From Caulobacter sp. RHG1 (GTDB taxonomy: Bacteria; Pseudomonadota; Alphaproteobacteria; Caulobacterales; Caulobacteraceae): a DNA stretch of 64,000 nucleotides. The notes under the pieces were generated by a model. The model saw only the letters and a program-made list of their open reading frames with translations, was not told the DNA's origin and did not search any database. The position numbers and the translations under genes are program-made. Below are positions 16,888-23,901 of the stretch, piece after piece. The stretch covers positions 83,554-147,553 of the forward strand of contig NZ_SMZP01000011.1 of the NCBI RefSeq assembly GCF_013181195.1. The letters run 5' to 3'. How positions within the stretch are numbered: the first letter of the stretch is position 1; each line of letters opens with the position of its first letter.

Positions 16888-16900
16888 TCACACGTGTGGA
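16888..16900. promoter_or_regulatory. LysR-type operator candidate
   Basis: In the intergenic region between the nitroreductase and lysR genes the sequence TTCACACGTGTGGA contains the perfect palindrome CACACGTGTG (16889-16898) within a T-N11-A frame (T16888, A16900), the usual LysR signature. It is about 30 bp from the lysR start. Confidence 0.5.
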
Positions 16901-16930
16901 CAATGTGACTGGCGCGCATATGGTGGCGAA

Positions 16931-17845
16931 ATGGATCAGTTGTCGGCGCTGAGGGTATTTCTACGGACCGTCGAAACCGGCTCCTTGACCAAAGCCGCAG
17001 CGCAACTCGGCACGCCGAAATCGACAGCCAGCAAACAATTGGCCCAACTCGAGGCGCATCTCGGATTCAAGCTGCTGCAGCGTTCGACCCGAGCCGTGTC
17101 GCTGACCGCCGAAGGAAGCGAGTATTACGAGCGTGCTGGCGCCATTCTCGCGGATCTCCAGGGCATAGAGGCCGACCTTCGCCAGCGAGGTGGCGGGCTC
17201 AGCGGTCGCATCCGGATCGACGTGCATTCCTCAATGGCGAACATGATCCTAATCCCGGCCTTGGCTCACTTCCGTGACCGCTACCCTGACATTCAAGTGG
17301 CGTTGGGCATCAGCGACAAACCCGTCAGCCTCATCGGCGAAGGGGTGGACTGCGTTGTCCGGCTGGGCCGCCTCGCGGACTCTTCGCTGATCGCGCGCAC
17401 GATCTACGAGGACCAGCGTATTACGTGCGCGAGCCCCGCCTACCTCTCAAGCCATGGCGTGCCAACAGAGCCGTCCAGTCTTCTCGAGCGGCACCAATGT
17501 ATCGGCTATTTCTCGGCATCAACGGGAGAGGCCAAACCCATGACGTTCGAGAAGGACGGTAAGCGCGTCTTGATTGAGGCCAAGGATCTCATGGCGAACG
17601 ACAGCACTGGTCAGGTCAACATGATCCTGAATGGGTTGGGCGTCGGGCAAACTTACCTGTCGACTGTAAGGACGCATCTAACCTCAGGCGCTCTCGTGCG
17701 GGTGCTCGACGACTGGGTTGCCGGATCCGACCCGATCTCCGTCCTTTATCCTCCCGCTCGCCGAATAAACGCCCGCGTCAGGGTATTCATCGATTGGCTG
17801 GTGGAACACTTGGAAGACGAAATGCGACAACCCGCGCACAGCTAA
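16931..17845 (+). CDS. LysR family transcriptional regulator
   Basis: This 304-residue regulator has an N-terminal winged helix-turn-helix (residues 1-60: MDQLSALRVFLRTVETGSL, then KSTASKQLAQLEAHLGFKLL and RSTRAVSLTAEG). A periplasmic-binding-like effector domain follows from about residue 90, starting GRIRIDVHSSMANMILIP. The sequence resembles the large group of LysR proteins that control neighbouring oxidoreductases in response to electrophiles or aromatics. It is divergent from the nitroreductase/OYE pair, with a T-N11-A palindrome between them, so these are the likely targets. Confidence 0.93.
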   Translation: MDQLSALRVFLRTVETGSLTKAAAQLGTPKSTASKQLAQLEAHLGFKLLQRSTRAVSLTAEGSEYYERAGAILADLQGIEADLRQRGGGLSGRIRIDVHSSMANMILIPALAHFRDRYPDIQVALGISDKPVSLIGEGVDCVVRLGRLADSSLIARTIYEDQRITCASPAYLSSHGVPTEPSSLLERHQCIGYFSASTGEAKPMTFEKDGKRVLIEAKDLMANDSTGQVNMILNGLGVGQTYLSTVRTHLTSGALVRVLDDWVAGSDPISVLYPPARRINARVRVFIDWLVEHLEDEMRQPAHS

Positions 17846-17869
17846 GCGAATGCCCGGCGATATTTGAAC

Positions 17870-17884
17870 GTCCGCTATGGGTGG
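17870..17884 (+). repeat. Intergenic repeat core, copy 5
   Basis: GTCCGCTATGGGTGG, the same core as at 8495, lies 25 bp past the lysR stop in the 252-bp gap before the AlpA-type gene. Nothing else was seen in that gap. Confidence 0.45.
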
Positions 17885-18097
17885 GTGCCGGCCGTGGTCA
17901 TCAGCGACCGTTACCTGATCTCTAGCAGCCTCCCAGCCGAGTAATTTGAACAGGCCCTTCGCCAGAGATCGCGGCCGAGGCCCTACAACCCGAAGGCCCG
18001 CCGAATGCCTGTCTTTCTACGCCAGGCCCCGCCCCGGCAGGCCTGACGCTTGCGGGCCTATCGGCTGCGGTGGCTACTGATGGCGAAGGAGTACGCC

Positions 18098-18391
18098 ATG
18101 CCGCAGGATACCGTGTCGCCTTCTCGCTCGCTCGGCTCTATGCCCACCACCCGCGCCATCCGTCGACCGGAACTGCGCAAAATGGTGCCTCTGGCCGACA
18201 CCACGATCTACGAAATGGAGAGGCGCGGGGAGTTCCCCCGCCGCTTTCCCCTCACCCGCCGCTGCGTGGTGTGGGACTTGGGCGAGATCGAAACCTGGCT
18301 GGCCCAGCGCAAAAAGGCCGCACACGACTCGGCAGAGCCCGCCGAGGGCCCTGACGTGCGTACACGCCGCACGCGTCCTGTTCACCGGTAG
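18098..18391 (+). CDS. AlpA family phage/island regulatory protein
   Basis: This 97-residue DNA-binding protein has the AlpA pattern: RRPELRKMVPLADTTIYEME (helix-turn-helix), then GEFPRRFPLTRRCVVWDLGEIETWLAQR. AlpA proteins are small activators, for example of excision or integrase genes in P4-like elements. The tail (residues about 75-97) is charged and poorly conserved. The ATG at 18098 is chosen because AAGGAG lies exactly 6 bases upstream; an ATG at 18080 is possible. It sits at the left side of the guaA-linked island whose integrase is at 20736-21992, supporting a mobile origin for the block. Confidence 0.85.
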   Translation: MPQDTVSPSRSLGSMPTTRAIRRPELRKMVPLADTTIYEMERRGEFPRRFPLTRRCVVWDLGEIETWLAQRKKAAHDSAEPAEGPDVRTRRTRPVHR

Positions 18392-18698
18392 ATCAGAACG
18401 AGGCCCTCGCCAGCGATGTCGACACGGTCGCCATGTACGCTTCGACGCCGGTTCGAAATTGCCGCGAACTTCTTCGTCGTTGGCCACGAACTATTTTCGC
18501 CAGGGTTTTGATACGAAATTTGAAACCGATTTAATGCGCGTTCCGACACCAACTTGGATTATGTTCGCAACATCCAACGTGAACATCGCGTTGGATGTTT
18601 GGTCGCTCTTGTACGTCGTGACACGAGGGGCCAAATTAGTATCGTCTTCAACGTTGGAATTCACAGTGTGATTCCATCACGGGATTGAGGAGCCAAAC
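18392..18698. promoter_or_regulatory. AT-rich control region of the 51-residue/nitrilase cassette
   Basis: This 307-bp gap has no supported gene. It contains a perfect 11-bp inverted repeat, AACATCCAACG (18569-18579) and CGTTGGATGTT (18589-18599), with a 9-base spacer. Related half-sites are CCAACTTGGAT near 18549 and the palindrome CAACGTTG (18649-18656). A diverged inverted repeat, GGAATTCAC/GTGATTCC, lies at about 18656-18675, just before the start of the small gene. The layout looks like a regulator-binding array. Confidence 0.55.
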
Positions 18699-18854
18699 AT
18701 GTTGGAATATGGCGACGCATTCCTTGAACAAAATCGCGAAGCCCTGAAGGCTCTCGAAGCGATGTCGCCTGCCGCCTTCGCCGTGGCCGCCGAAATGGCG
18801 CCCCACCAAGCTGAGGTCGTCGACGAAGACGAAGAGGAGCTTGTAGCCGCGTAA
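18699..18854 (+). CDS. 51-residue acidic small protein, unknown function
   Basis: The protein starts MLEYGDAFLEQNREALKALE and ends in a strongly acidic tail (DEDEEELVAA). The first 30 residues look like one or two amphipathic helices, and there is no membrane segment or signal. GAGGAG lies 7 bases before the ATG, an excellent ribosome site, and the frame has normal coding composition, so I take it as real despite its size. It converges on the nitrilase-like gene, sharing a palindrome that overlaps both stop codons, and has its own repeat-rich control region. A role as antitoxin, inhibitor or partner of the nitrilase-like protein is possible but is pure inference. Confidence 0.62.
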   Translation: MLEYGDAFLEQNREALKALEAMSPAAFAVAAEMAPHQAEVVDEDEEELVAA

Positions 18855-18863
18855 CGCGGCTAC
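18843..18863. terminator. Shared palindrome at the convergent gene ends
   Basis: GTAGCCGCG (18843-18851) and CGCGGCTAC (18855-18863) are perfect 9-bp arms around TAA, which is the stop of the 51-residue gene. The minus-strand gene stop (TAG, 18862-18860) lies in the right arm. There is no U-tract, so it may act as an mRNA 3' hairpin rather than a classical terminator. Confidence 0.5.
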
Positions 18864-20680
18864 AGCCCACCAGGCCACTCTCCCGCGAGAATATCGACAT
18901 CGGGCGTGGCCGTCACGGGTACAATGCCGGTCAGCCGCCAGGACTGCGCGTTGCTGTTGAGGCGTCCATCGAGACTGCGTTCGCTGACGGCGCCCGGCTG
19001 AAGGGTAAGGCATAAGCCGTGCGCCCCGTCGGGCAGCGATAATTCTTCGGTGCGACCCGAGTCGTCCCGCCACAATGCAATTTTGTCCGAAGCCGGGAAG
19101 CGCTTGGTGGCGTTGGACCTGGCGATCAGGCCCTTCGACGTCACCGACAGCACTGACGAACCCGGATCCTCGGCGAGAACCGTGGCGTAACGCGCTGGCC
19201 AGCGATCCTTCAATTGCGGTCCATCCATCAGGAGCGCGATCAACAGATTGGGACCCACGCCCCGGACCAGCTCTTGACAAGGGTCATTGCGCGCGAGGTC
19301 CTCGCAAATCAAGGTCGTGACCGTAGCACCGCCGCGCAGCACGAAGACGTCGAGGCTGCGGCTGAGAATGTCGATCTTCTCCCACCAGCCTGAATTGGCG
19401 TCGAGGGCGGAGCCCAAGGCGTAGGCGTCGATCTGCGACTTCTCTATGCGCCACCGATGGTGCTTTTCGCGGGTAGCGATGTCGAACTTCTTCTTGCCCT
19501 TTGCGTCCTCGTCCAAGCGCGCCATCGCCGCGAAGTTGCCCTCGCGGTATCCGCCCGTCGGGTCTCGCGCGTCGAACAGTCCTGCCACCAAGAGTTCCAA
19601 TCCAGGCCGCTGCTGGAGTTCGAGGCAAAGCTTCTGAAACACCTCGTAGCTCAGCGCAGCTTCTGGGAAGACAAGGCCATGAACAGTGCCCACGTCGCGC
19701 GCGGCTTCGTCGAGCACATCGGTCACGAACTTCAGAAACGGCTCGAACCCATCCTTGAAGGCCTTGCCCTTCTTCGCTCCGCTCGCTGGACACCAATGGG
19801 ACTTGATGTGGAACCATCCCCAAGTGGCGTCCGTCGCCGGTGTTCCCCTGAAAGCCTCGGCCCTCACCTTGAACGGCGAGGGAATGATCACGAGGTTGAA
19901 CGGCGCGTTGGCGATGGTCGCGCTCTCGCCGCTGATCTGCGGGGCCGGACTCCAATAGGCGCGCGCCAAGCCCCGCGAAGGCAACAGCGCCAGATGATGC
20001 GAGAGCGAGCGCAACGTGCAACCGACCTTCGGTGTACGGCTCTTGGGCAGGACGCAGATGTGGTCGGGGTCGGCGCTCGACAGCGTGTAGACCTTGCGAT
20101 TGGCGGCGATCTCTTTGCGCATCTGCACGTCGGCGGTGAACGCCTGGGCGTTGGACGCACTGGCTTCAAACCCGACATTGGCCGCGGCTTCATCGGCGAT
20201 CGCCAACAGCGCGACGCATGCGGGCCACCACGGTCGCGGCTTGGCCGACGGCAGCTTTTCCCGGAAGAGGTCGTTGCGGAACCACTCTTTGAGCTCATCC
20301 CACGCCGCGATGAGTTCGGGCGGTGGAGGCGGAACGACACCCCCAGTCGCTTCTCGCCACTGGCGTCCGGCTGCTTTCCAAGCTTCTCGTTGAGCGGCCG
20401 TGACGGTGATCATCCTGGGGCTAGCAGCCCCACCGACTTCGGGACTGACATGATGATAGCCACCACTTTTGAGAAGTAGGAAGCCGGCGATCGCGAAGAG
20501 GTCCACCGCCAAATAGGGCGGGTTCTCAAAGGTCTTGTGCAGCTTCGGCGGCAGCCGCTTCGTGTCCGTGAGCTCAAGGCGCGTCTGATAGCCCTTGTGG
20601 TCGAGGTAACCCCTTGGAAAGAGGCTCCTGAGCGCTTCCCGAAGCGTATAGGCCGCCGTTTTTTTGATCGTGACGCTCAA
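18860..20680 (-). CDS. Nitrilase-like (carbon-nitrogen hydrolase fold) protein of unknown function
   Basis: The protein has 606 residues. The C-terminal half resembles the nitrilase superfamily with a full candidate triad: Glu340 in VFPEAALS, Lys406 in EKHHRW and Cys459 in LICEDLAR, followed by RYATVLAEDPGSSVLSVTSKG, comparable to the family's conserved segment after the Cys. Residues 1-240 are a separate region of unknown fold containing a hydrophobic VDLFAIAGFLLL and the motif LPKSRTPKVGCTLRSLSHHL. Members normally hydrolyse or condense amide or nitrile substrates; the substrate here is unknown. It starts at TTG 20680 with GGAG 7 bases upstream. It lies 55 bp downstream of the integrase gene on the same strand, in the island. 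Nitrilase domains also occur with defence-associated reverse transcriptases, but none is seen here. Confidence 0.7.
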   Translation of the reverse strand: MSVTIKKTAAYTLREALRSLFPRGYLDHKGYQTRLELTDTKRLPPKLHKTFENPPYLAVDLFAIAGFLLLKSGGYHHVSPEVGGAASPRMITVTAAQREAWKAAGRQWREATGGVVPPPPPELIAAWDELKEWFRNDLFREKLPSAKPRPWWPACVALLAIADEAAANVGFEASASNAQAFTADVQMRKEIAANRKVYTLSSADPDHICVLPKSRTPKVGCTLRSLSHHLALLPSRGLARAYWSPAPQISGESATIANAPFNLVIIPSPFKVRAEAFRGTPATDATWGWFHIKSHWCPASGAKKGKAFKDGFEPFLKFVTDVLDEAARDVGTVHGLVFPEAALSYEVFQKLCLELQQRPGLELLVAGLFDARDPTGGYREGNFAAMARLDEDAKGKKKFDIATREKHHRWRIEKSQIDAYALGSALDANSGWWEKIDILSRSLDVFVLRGGATVTTLICEDLARNDPCQELVRGVGPNLLIALLMDGPQLKDRWPARYATVLAEDPGSSVLSVTSKGLIARSNATKRFPASDKIALWRDDSGRTEELSLPDGAHGLCLTLQPGAVSERSLDGRLNSNAQSWRLTGIVPVTATPDVDILAGEWPGGL

Positions 20681-20735
20681 CGCAATCTCCGTACGCGGTC
20701 ACCAACTGCGAAGCTGAACTGCCAGTTGTAGCCGA

Positions 20736-21992
20736 TCATGCCGCCGGGTCCAGAACGACCCCATGGGTCACGGAGGGCTGAAGGGTGGGCGTGTACTTCT
20801 CCCCCGCCACCCAGGCATCGATCATGTTGGCCCATTCCTGCAGCATATGGATCCGAGCGTGGGCGTATTCGGCCACGTTGTAGACCCTCCGCGAGGTCCT
20901 GCGGTCTACGTGGGCCAGACACTTCTCGACCCAGTCGGCGTCGAACCCCACCTCGTTCAGCAGCGTAGAGCCCGTCCTACGTAGGTCGTGGACGGTGAAG
21001 GCCTCAAGGCGTTGCTGGTTTTGCTTTGCCCGTTCGGTGATGGCCGTGGTCACTCGATTGAACGTCGCGCGCGACATCGGCTGGTCGGCCTCGTACCGCG
21101 ACGGCAGGAGGTAAGGAGAGTTCCCGGCGCAGGTGCGTAACGCGATCATGATGTCGAGCGCTTGGCGCGAGAGGTAGATATTGTGGGGCCGGCCGCACTT
21201 CATGCGCTCGGCGGGGATGCGCCAGATGGCGTTGACGAAGTCGACTTCGTCCCAGGTAGCGAAAGTCAACTCGCTCTTCCGGACCAGCGTGAGCAGGATC
21301 AGCTTCATGCCCAGCCGGATGGTAGGCAGGGTCGGCACCTGCTCCAGCAGCGGATAGAACAAGCGGATTTCGCGCGGCGACAAGGAGCGTTCGCGGGGAA
21401 CGAACCTGGCGATCGAGGCCGGGGCCACATCGGTGGCGGGATTGTCGACCTTCTCGCCGTAGAGGCGGGCATAGGCGAAGACGAGCTTCATCTGCTCGCG
21501 CACGTGGATCGCTGTGGCCGGCGCATCGCGCGCGACGATCTTCTCGCAGACCAGCCGGATGTCCTGCGGCTCGATCTCGATTAGTAGGCGGTTTTCGAAG
21601 ATGGCCTTGATGTCTCGCTCGTAGATGCTCCTGCGCATGGCGCGGGTGCTGTCGGCCATCGGCGCTTTCTCGAGCCACTTCTCGGCCCATTCCCCGTAGG
21701 TCTTGGCGTCATTCACCCTGGCCTTGGTCCGCTGCTTCTCGATCATGGGCGAACGGCCCTCGCGGACCGTGGCCCGCGCCGCCATTCCCAGCTCTCGGGC
21801 GCGCACCAGATTGATGCCGTCCGCGCCGTATCGACCCAGCGTCAGGCTCTCGCGCCGGCCGTTCAGGCGGTAGTCGAGGCGGAAGGAAATCGCCCCCGTG
21901 GTGGAGACCGTGACGTAAATGCCGTCACGGTCAGCGACCTTGTACAGTTTCTGCTTAGGTTTCAGAGATTTGAGTTTGCTTTCAGTCAGCAT
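20736..21992 (-). CDS. P4-type tyrosine recombinase (site-specific integrase)
   Basis: This 418-residue integrase has an N-terminal arm-binding DUF4102-type domain (residues about 1-90: MLTESKLKSLKPK, GIYVTVSTTGAISFRLDYR, TLGRYGADGI), a core-binding SAM-like domain (about 100-190) and a catalytic domain. The catalytic residues are visible: Arg238 in LVRKSEL, His335 and Arg338 in VHDLRRTG, His361 in LAHVDRR, and nucleophile Tyr371 in RRVYN. It appears intact. It reads away from guaA, 318 bp from its stop codon, the usual arrangement for integrases that insert at a gene 3' end. Repeated ATGCCGTCA motifs upstream may be arm sites. Confidence 0.93.
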   Translation of the reverse strand: MLTESKLKSLKPKQKLYKVADRDGIYVTVSTTGAISFRLDYRLNGRRESLTLGRYGADGINLVRARELGMAARATVREGRSPMIEKQRTKARVNDAKTYGEWAEKWLEKAPMADSTRAMRRSIYERDIKAIFENRLLIEIEPQDIRLVCEKIVARDAPATAIHVREQMKLVFAYARLYGEKVDNPATDVAPASIARFVPRERSLSPREIRLFYPLLEQVPTLPTIRLGMKLILLTLVRKSELTFATWDEVDFVNAIWRIPAERMKCGRPHNIYLSRQALDIMIALRTCAGNSPYLLPSRYEADQPMSRATFNRVTTAITERAKQNQQRLEAFTVHDLRRTGSTLLNEVGFDADWVEKCLAHVDRRTSRRVYNVAEYAHARIHMLQEWANMIDAWVAGEKYTPTLQPSVTHGVVLDPAA

Positions 21993-22198
21993 GGACGGTC
22001 CTCCGAGCCCCCTGAAAAGCGCTTGAAAGCGAGCGAAAATGCCGTCAGGCCACTTGGGCCTGCCGAGATCGATCTTTCAACAACGATTTCAGAGAGTTAA
22101 GTTGAGAAAAAATGCCGTCACGACGTGATTGGCTGACGGTATAACCGCTAAGGTCAATTGGACAACCCCAGCGCAACGCCGTCGCCCGTGCCGACAAA
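21993..22198. promoter_or_regulatory. Integrase upstream region with repeated ATGCCGTCA motifs
   Basis: ATGCCGTCA occurs at 21919-21927 (inside the integrase 5' end), 22039-22047 and 22112-22120, with a near-inverted copy TGACGGTAT at 22134-22142. Two copies follow A-runs. This spacing is what arm-type binding sites of a P4-like integrase, or a promoter control array, would look like. No gene is present in this stretch. Confidence 0.4.
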
Positions 22199-22228
22199 CG
22201 AAAAGAGCGCTGGCGATTGCCAGCGCTC
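22199..22228 (-). terminator. Rho-independent terminator of guaA
   Basis: GAGCGCTGGC (22205-22214) and GCCAGCGCTC (22219-22228) form a perfect 10-bp stem with a GATT loop. On the minus strand it is followed by TTTTCGTTTG, about 83 bp past the guaA stop. Confidence 0.85.
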
Positions 22229-22310
22229 CTAAACGAATGAAAACACTTTTTATTTCAGAAACTTACGCCAGATTCTCAATCACAGCCGAACGCTCCTGAA
22301 AGACGCCCCG

Positions 22311-23870
22311 TCACTCCCACTCGATCGTGCCGGGGGGCTTGCTGGTCACGTCGTAGACGACGCGATTGACGCCGCGGACTTCGTTGATGATACGCGTGGC
22401 GGTCTTGCCGAGGATTTCCCAGGGGAACTCGAAGAAGTCGGCGGTCATGCCGTCGGTCGAGGTGACCGCGCGCAGGGCCAGCACGTTTTCGTAGGTGCGA
22501 GCGTCGCCCATGACGCCGACCGTCTTGACGGGCAACAGCACCGCGAAGGCCTGCCAGATCTTGTCGTAGAGGCCGGCGTTGCGGATCTCTTCGAGGTAGA
22601 TGGCGTCGGCGTCCTGCAGGACCTTGACCTTGTCGGGCGTGATCTCGCCGGGGATGCGGATGGCCAGGCCTGGACCGGGGAACGGGTGGCGGCCGACGAA
22701 GGCCGGGGCCAGGCCCAGCTCGACGCCCAGGGCGCGGACCTCGTCCTTGAACAGTTCGCGCAGCGGCTCGACCAGCTTCAGCTTCATGTAGTCCGGCAGG
22801 CCGCCCACATTGTGGTGGCTCTTGATCACCGCCGACGGGCCGCCGCGGGCCGAGACGCTCTCGACGACGTCGGGATAGAGGGTGCCCTGGGCCAGGAACG
22901 CCGCGCCATCGATCTTGGCGGCTTCCTTGTCGAAGACGTCGATGAACAGGCGACCGATGGTCTTGCGCTTGGTCTCCGGGTCGCTGACGCCGGCCAGCTC
23001 GCCCAGGAACAGGTCGCCGGCGTCCACGTGGACCAGCGGGATATTGTAGTGGTCGCGGAACAGGGTGACGACCTGGTCGGCCTCGTTCTTGCGCAGAAGG
23101 CCCGTGTCGACGAACACGCAGGTCAGCTGGTCGCCGATCGCTTCGTGGATCAGCACGGCGGCCACCGAGCTGTCGACGCCGCCCGACAGGCCGCAGATCA
23201 CCTTGCCGTCGCCGACCTGGTCGCGGATCTTCTGGACCATCTCCTGGCGGAAGGCCGCCATGGTCCAGTCGCCCTTCAGGCCGGCCAGGCCCAGGAAGTT
23301 CTTGTAGATCTTGCTGCCATTGACCGTGTGAACCACCTCGGGGTGAAACTGGACGGCGTAGATCTTCTTCTCATCGTTCGCGATGGCGGCGAACGGCGCG
23401 CCGGTCGACGTGGCGACGACCTCGAAACCTTCCGGAATGGCGGTGACGCGGTCGCCGTGGCTCATCCAGACGGTTTCCAGACCGCCGACATCGGCCAGGC
23501 CTTCGAACAGCGGGTTTTGCTTGCCGATGGTCAGCTCGGCGCGGCCGAACTCGCCGGCGTGGCCGCCCTCGACCTTGCCGCCCAGCACGTCGCACAGCAG
23601 TTGCTGGCCGTAGCAGATGGCCAGCAGCGGCACGCCCAGGTCGAACAGCTTGCGGCCGATGCGGGGGCTGTCGGCTTCCAGCACGCTGGCCGGGCCGCCC
23701 GACAGGATGATCGCCGACGGATCATAGGCGTCGACCAGCGCTTCGGCCTTGTCGAACGGATGGATCTCGCAATAGACGCCGGCCTCGCGCACCCGGCGCG
23801 CGATCAGCTGGGTCACCTGGCTGCCGAAGTCGACGATCAGGACGCGCTGGTGGTGGGTTTCGGTGGTCAT
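22311..23870 (-). CDS. guaA: GMP synthase (glutamine-hydrolysing)
   Basis: GuaA converts XMP to GMP with ATP and glutamine, the last step of guanine nucleotide synthesis. The 519 residues include a class I glutamine amidotransferase domain (catalytic Cys in LLAICYGQQLL, His/Glu in VQFHPEV), the ATP pyrophosphatase P-loop LSGGVDSSVAAVLIH, and the dimerisation domain ending KPPGTIEWE. The length is standard. The ATG at 23870 is used (a TTG lies two codons earlier), with GGAG upstream. guaB lies about 1.7 kb upstream on the same strand. The 3' end is the likely integration site of the adjacent island and remains intact. Confidence 0.97.
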   Translation of the reverse strand: MTTETHHQRVLIVDFGSQVTQLIARRVREAGVYCEIHPFDKAEALVDAYDPSAIILSGGPASVLEADSPRIGRKLFDLGVPLLAICYGQQLLCDVLGGKVEGGHAGEFGRAELTIGKQNPLFEGLADVGGLETVWMSHGDRVTAIPEGFEVVATSTGAPFAAIANDEKKIYAVQFHPEVVHTVNGSKIYKNFLGLAGLKGDWTMAAFRQEMVQKIRDQVGDGKVICGLSGGVDSSVAAVLIHEAIGDQLTCVFVDTGLLRKNEADQVVTLFRDHYNIPLVHVDAGDLFLGELAGVSDPETKRKTIGRLFIDVFDKEAAKIDGAAFLAQGTLYPDVVESVSARGGPSAVIKSHHNVGGLPDYMKLKLVEPLRELFKDEVRALGVELGLAPAFVGRHPFPGPGLAIRIPGEITPDKVKVLQDADAIYLEEIRNAGLYDKIWQAFAVLLPVKTVGVMGDARTYENVLALRAVTSTDGMTADFFEFPWEILGKTATRIINEVRGVNRVVYDVTSKPPGTIEWE

Positions 23871-23901
23871 CGGCAAGGCTCCAGCGGTCGGTCGATTGCG
23901 G

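Larger units (their letters stand above)
18098..22310. mobile_element. Probable integrative island at the 3' end of guaA (boundaries uncertain)
   Basis: The segment holds an AlpA-type regulator, a 51-residue protein, a nitrilase-like protein, a P4-type tyrosine integrase and repeated ATGCCGTCA motifs, and ends exactly where guaA begins. The 3' end of guaA is a known integration target for tyrosine-recombinase islands (established knowledge). I looked for a direct repeat of the guaA 3' end near the left side and did not find one, so the left limit given is only the first island-type gene. Confidence 0.55.

Noticed and set aside
17846..18100. Second attachment site matching the guaA 3' end
   Set aside because: I searched by eye for the CACTCCCACTCGATCG end of guaA near the left side of the island and found no copy.
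18459..18671. 70-codon plus-strand frame before the small gene
   Set aside because: It runs through the inverted-repeat control region, has no ribosome site and no recognisable sequence.
18392..22310. Reverse transcriptase that would make the nitrilase-like gene a known DRT system
   Set aside because: No frame in the island carries a YxDD-type motif or reverse transcriptase domain.
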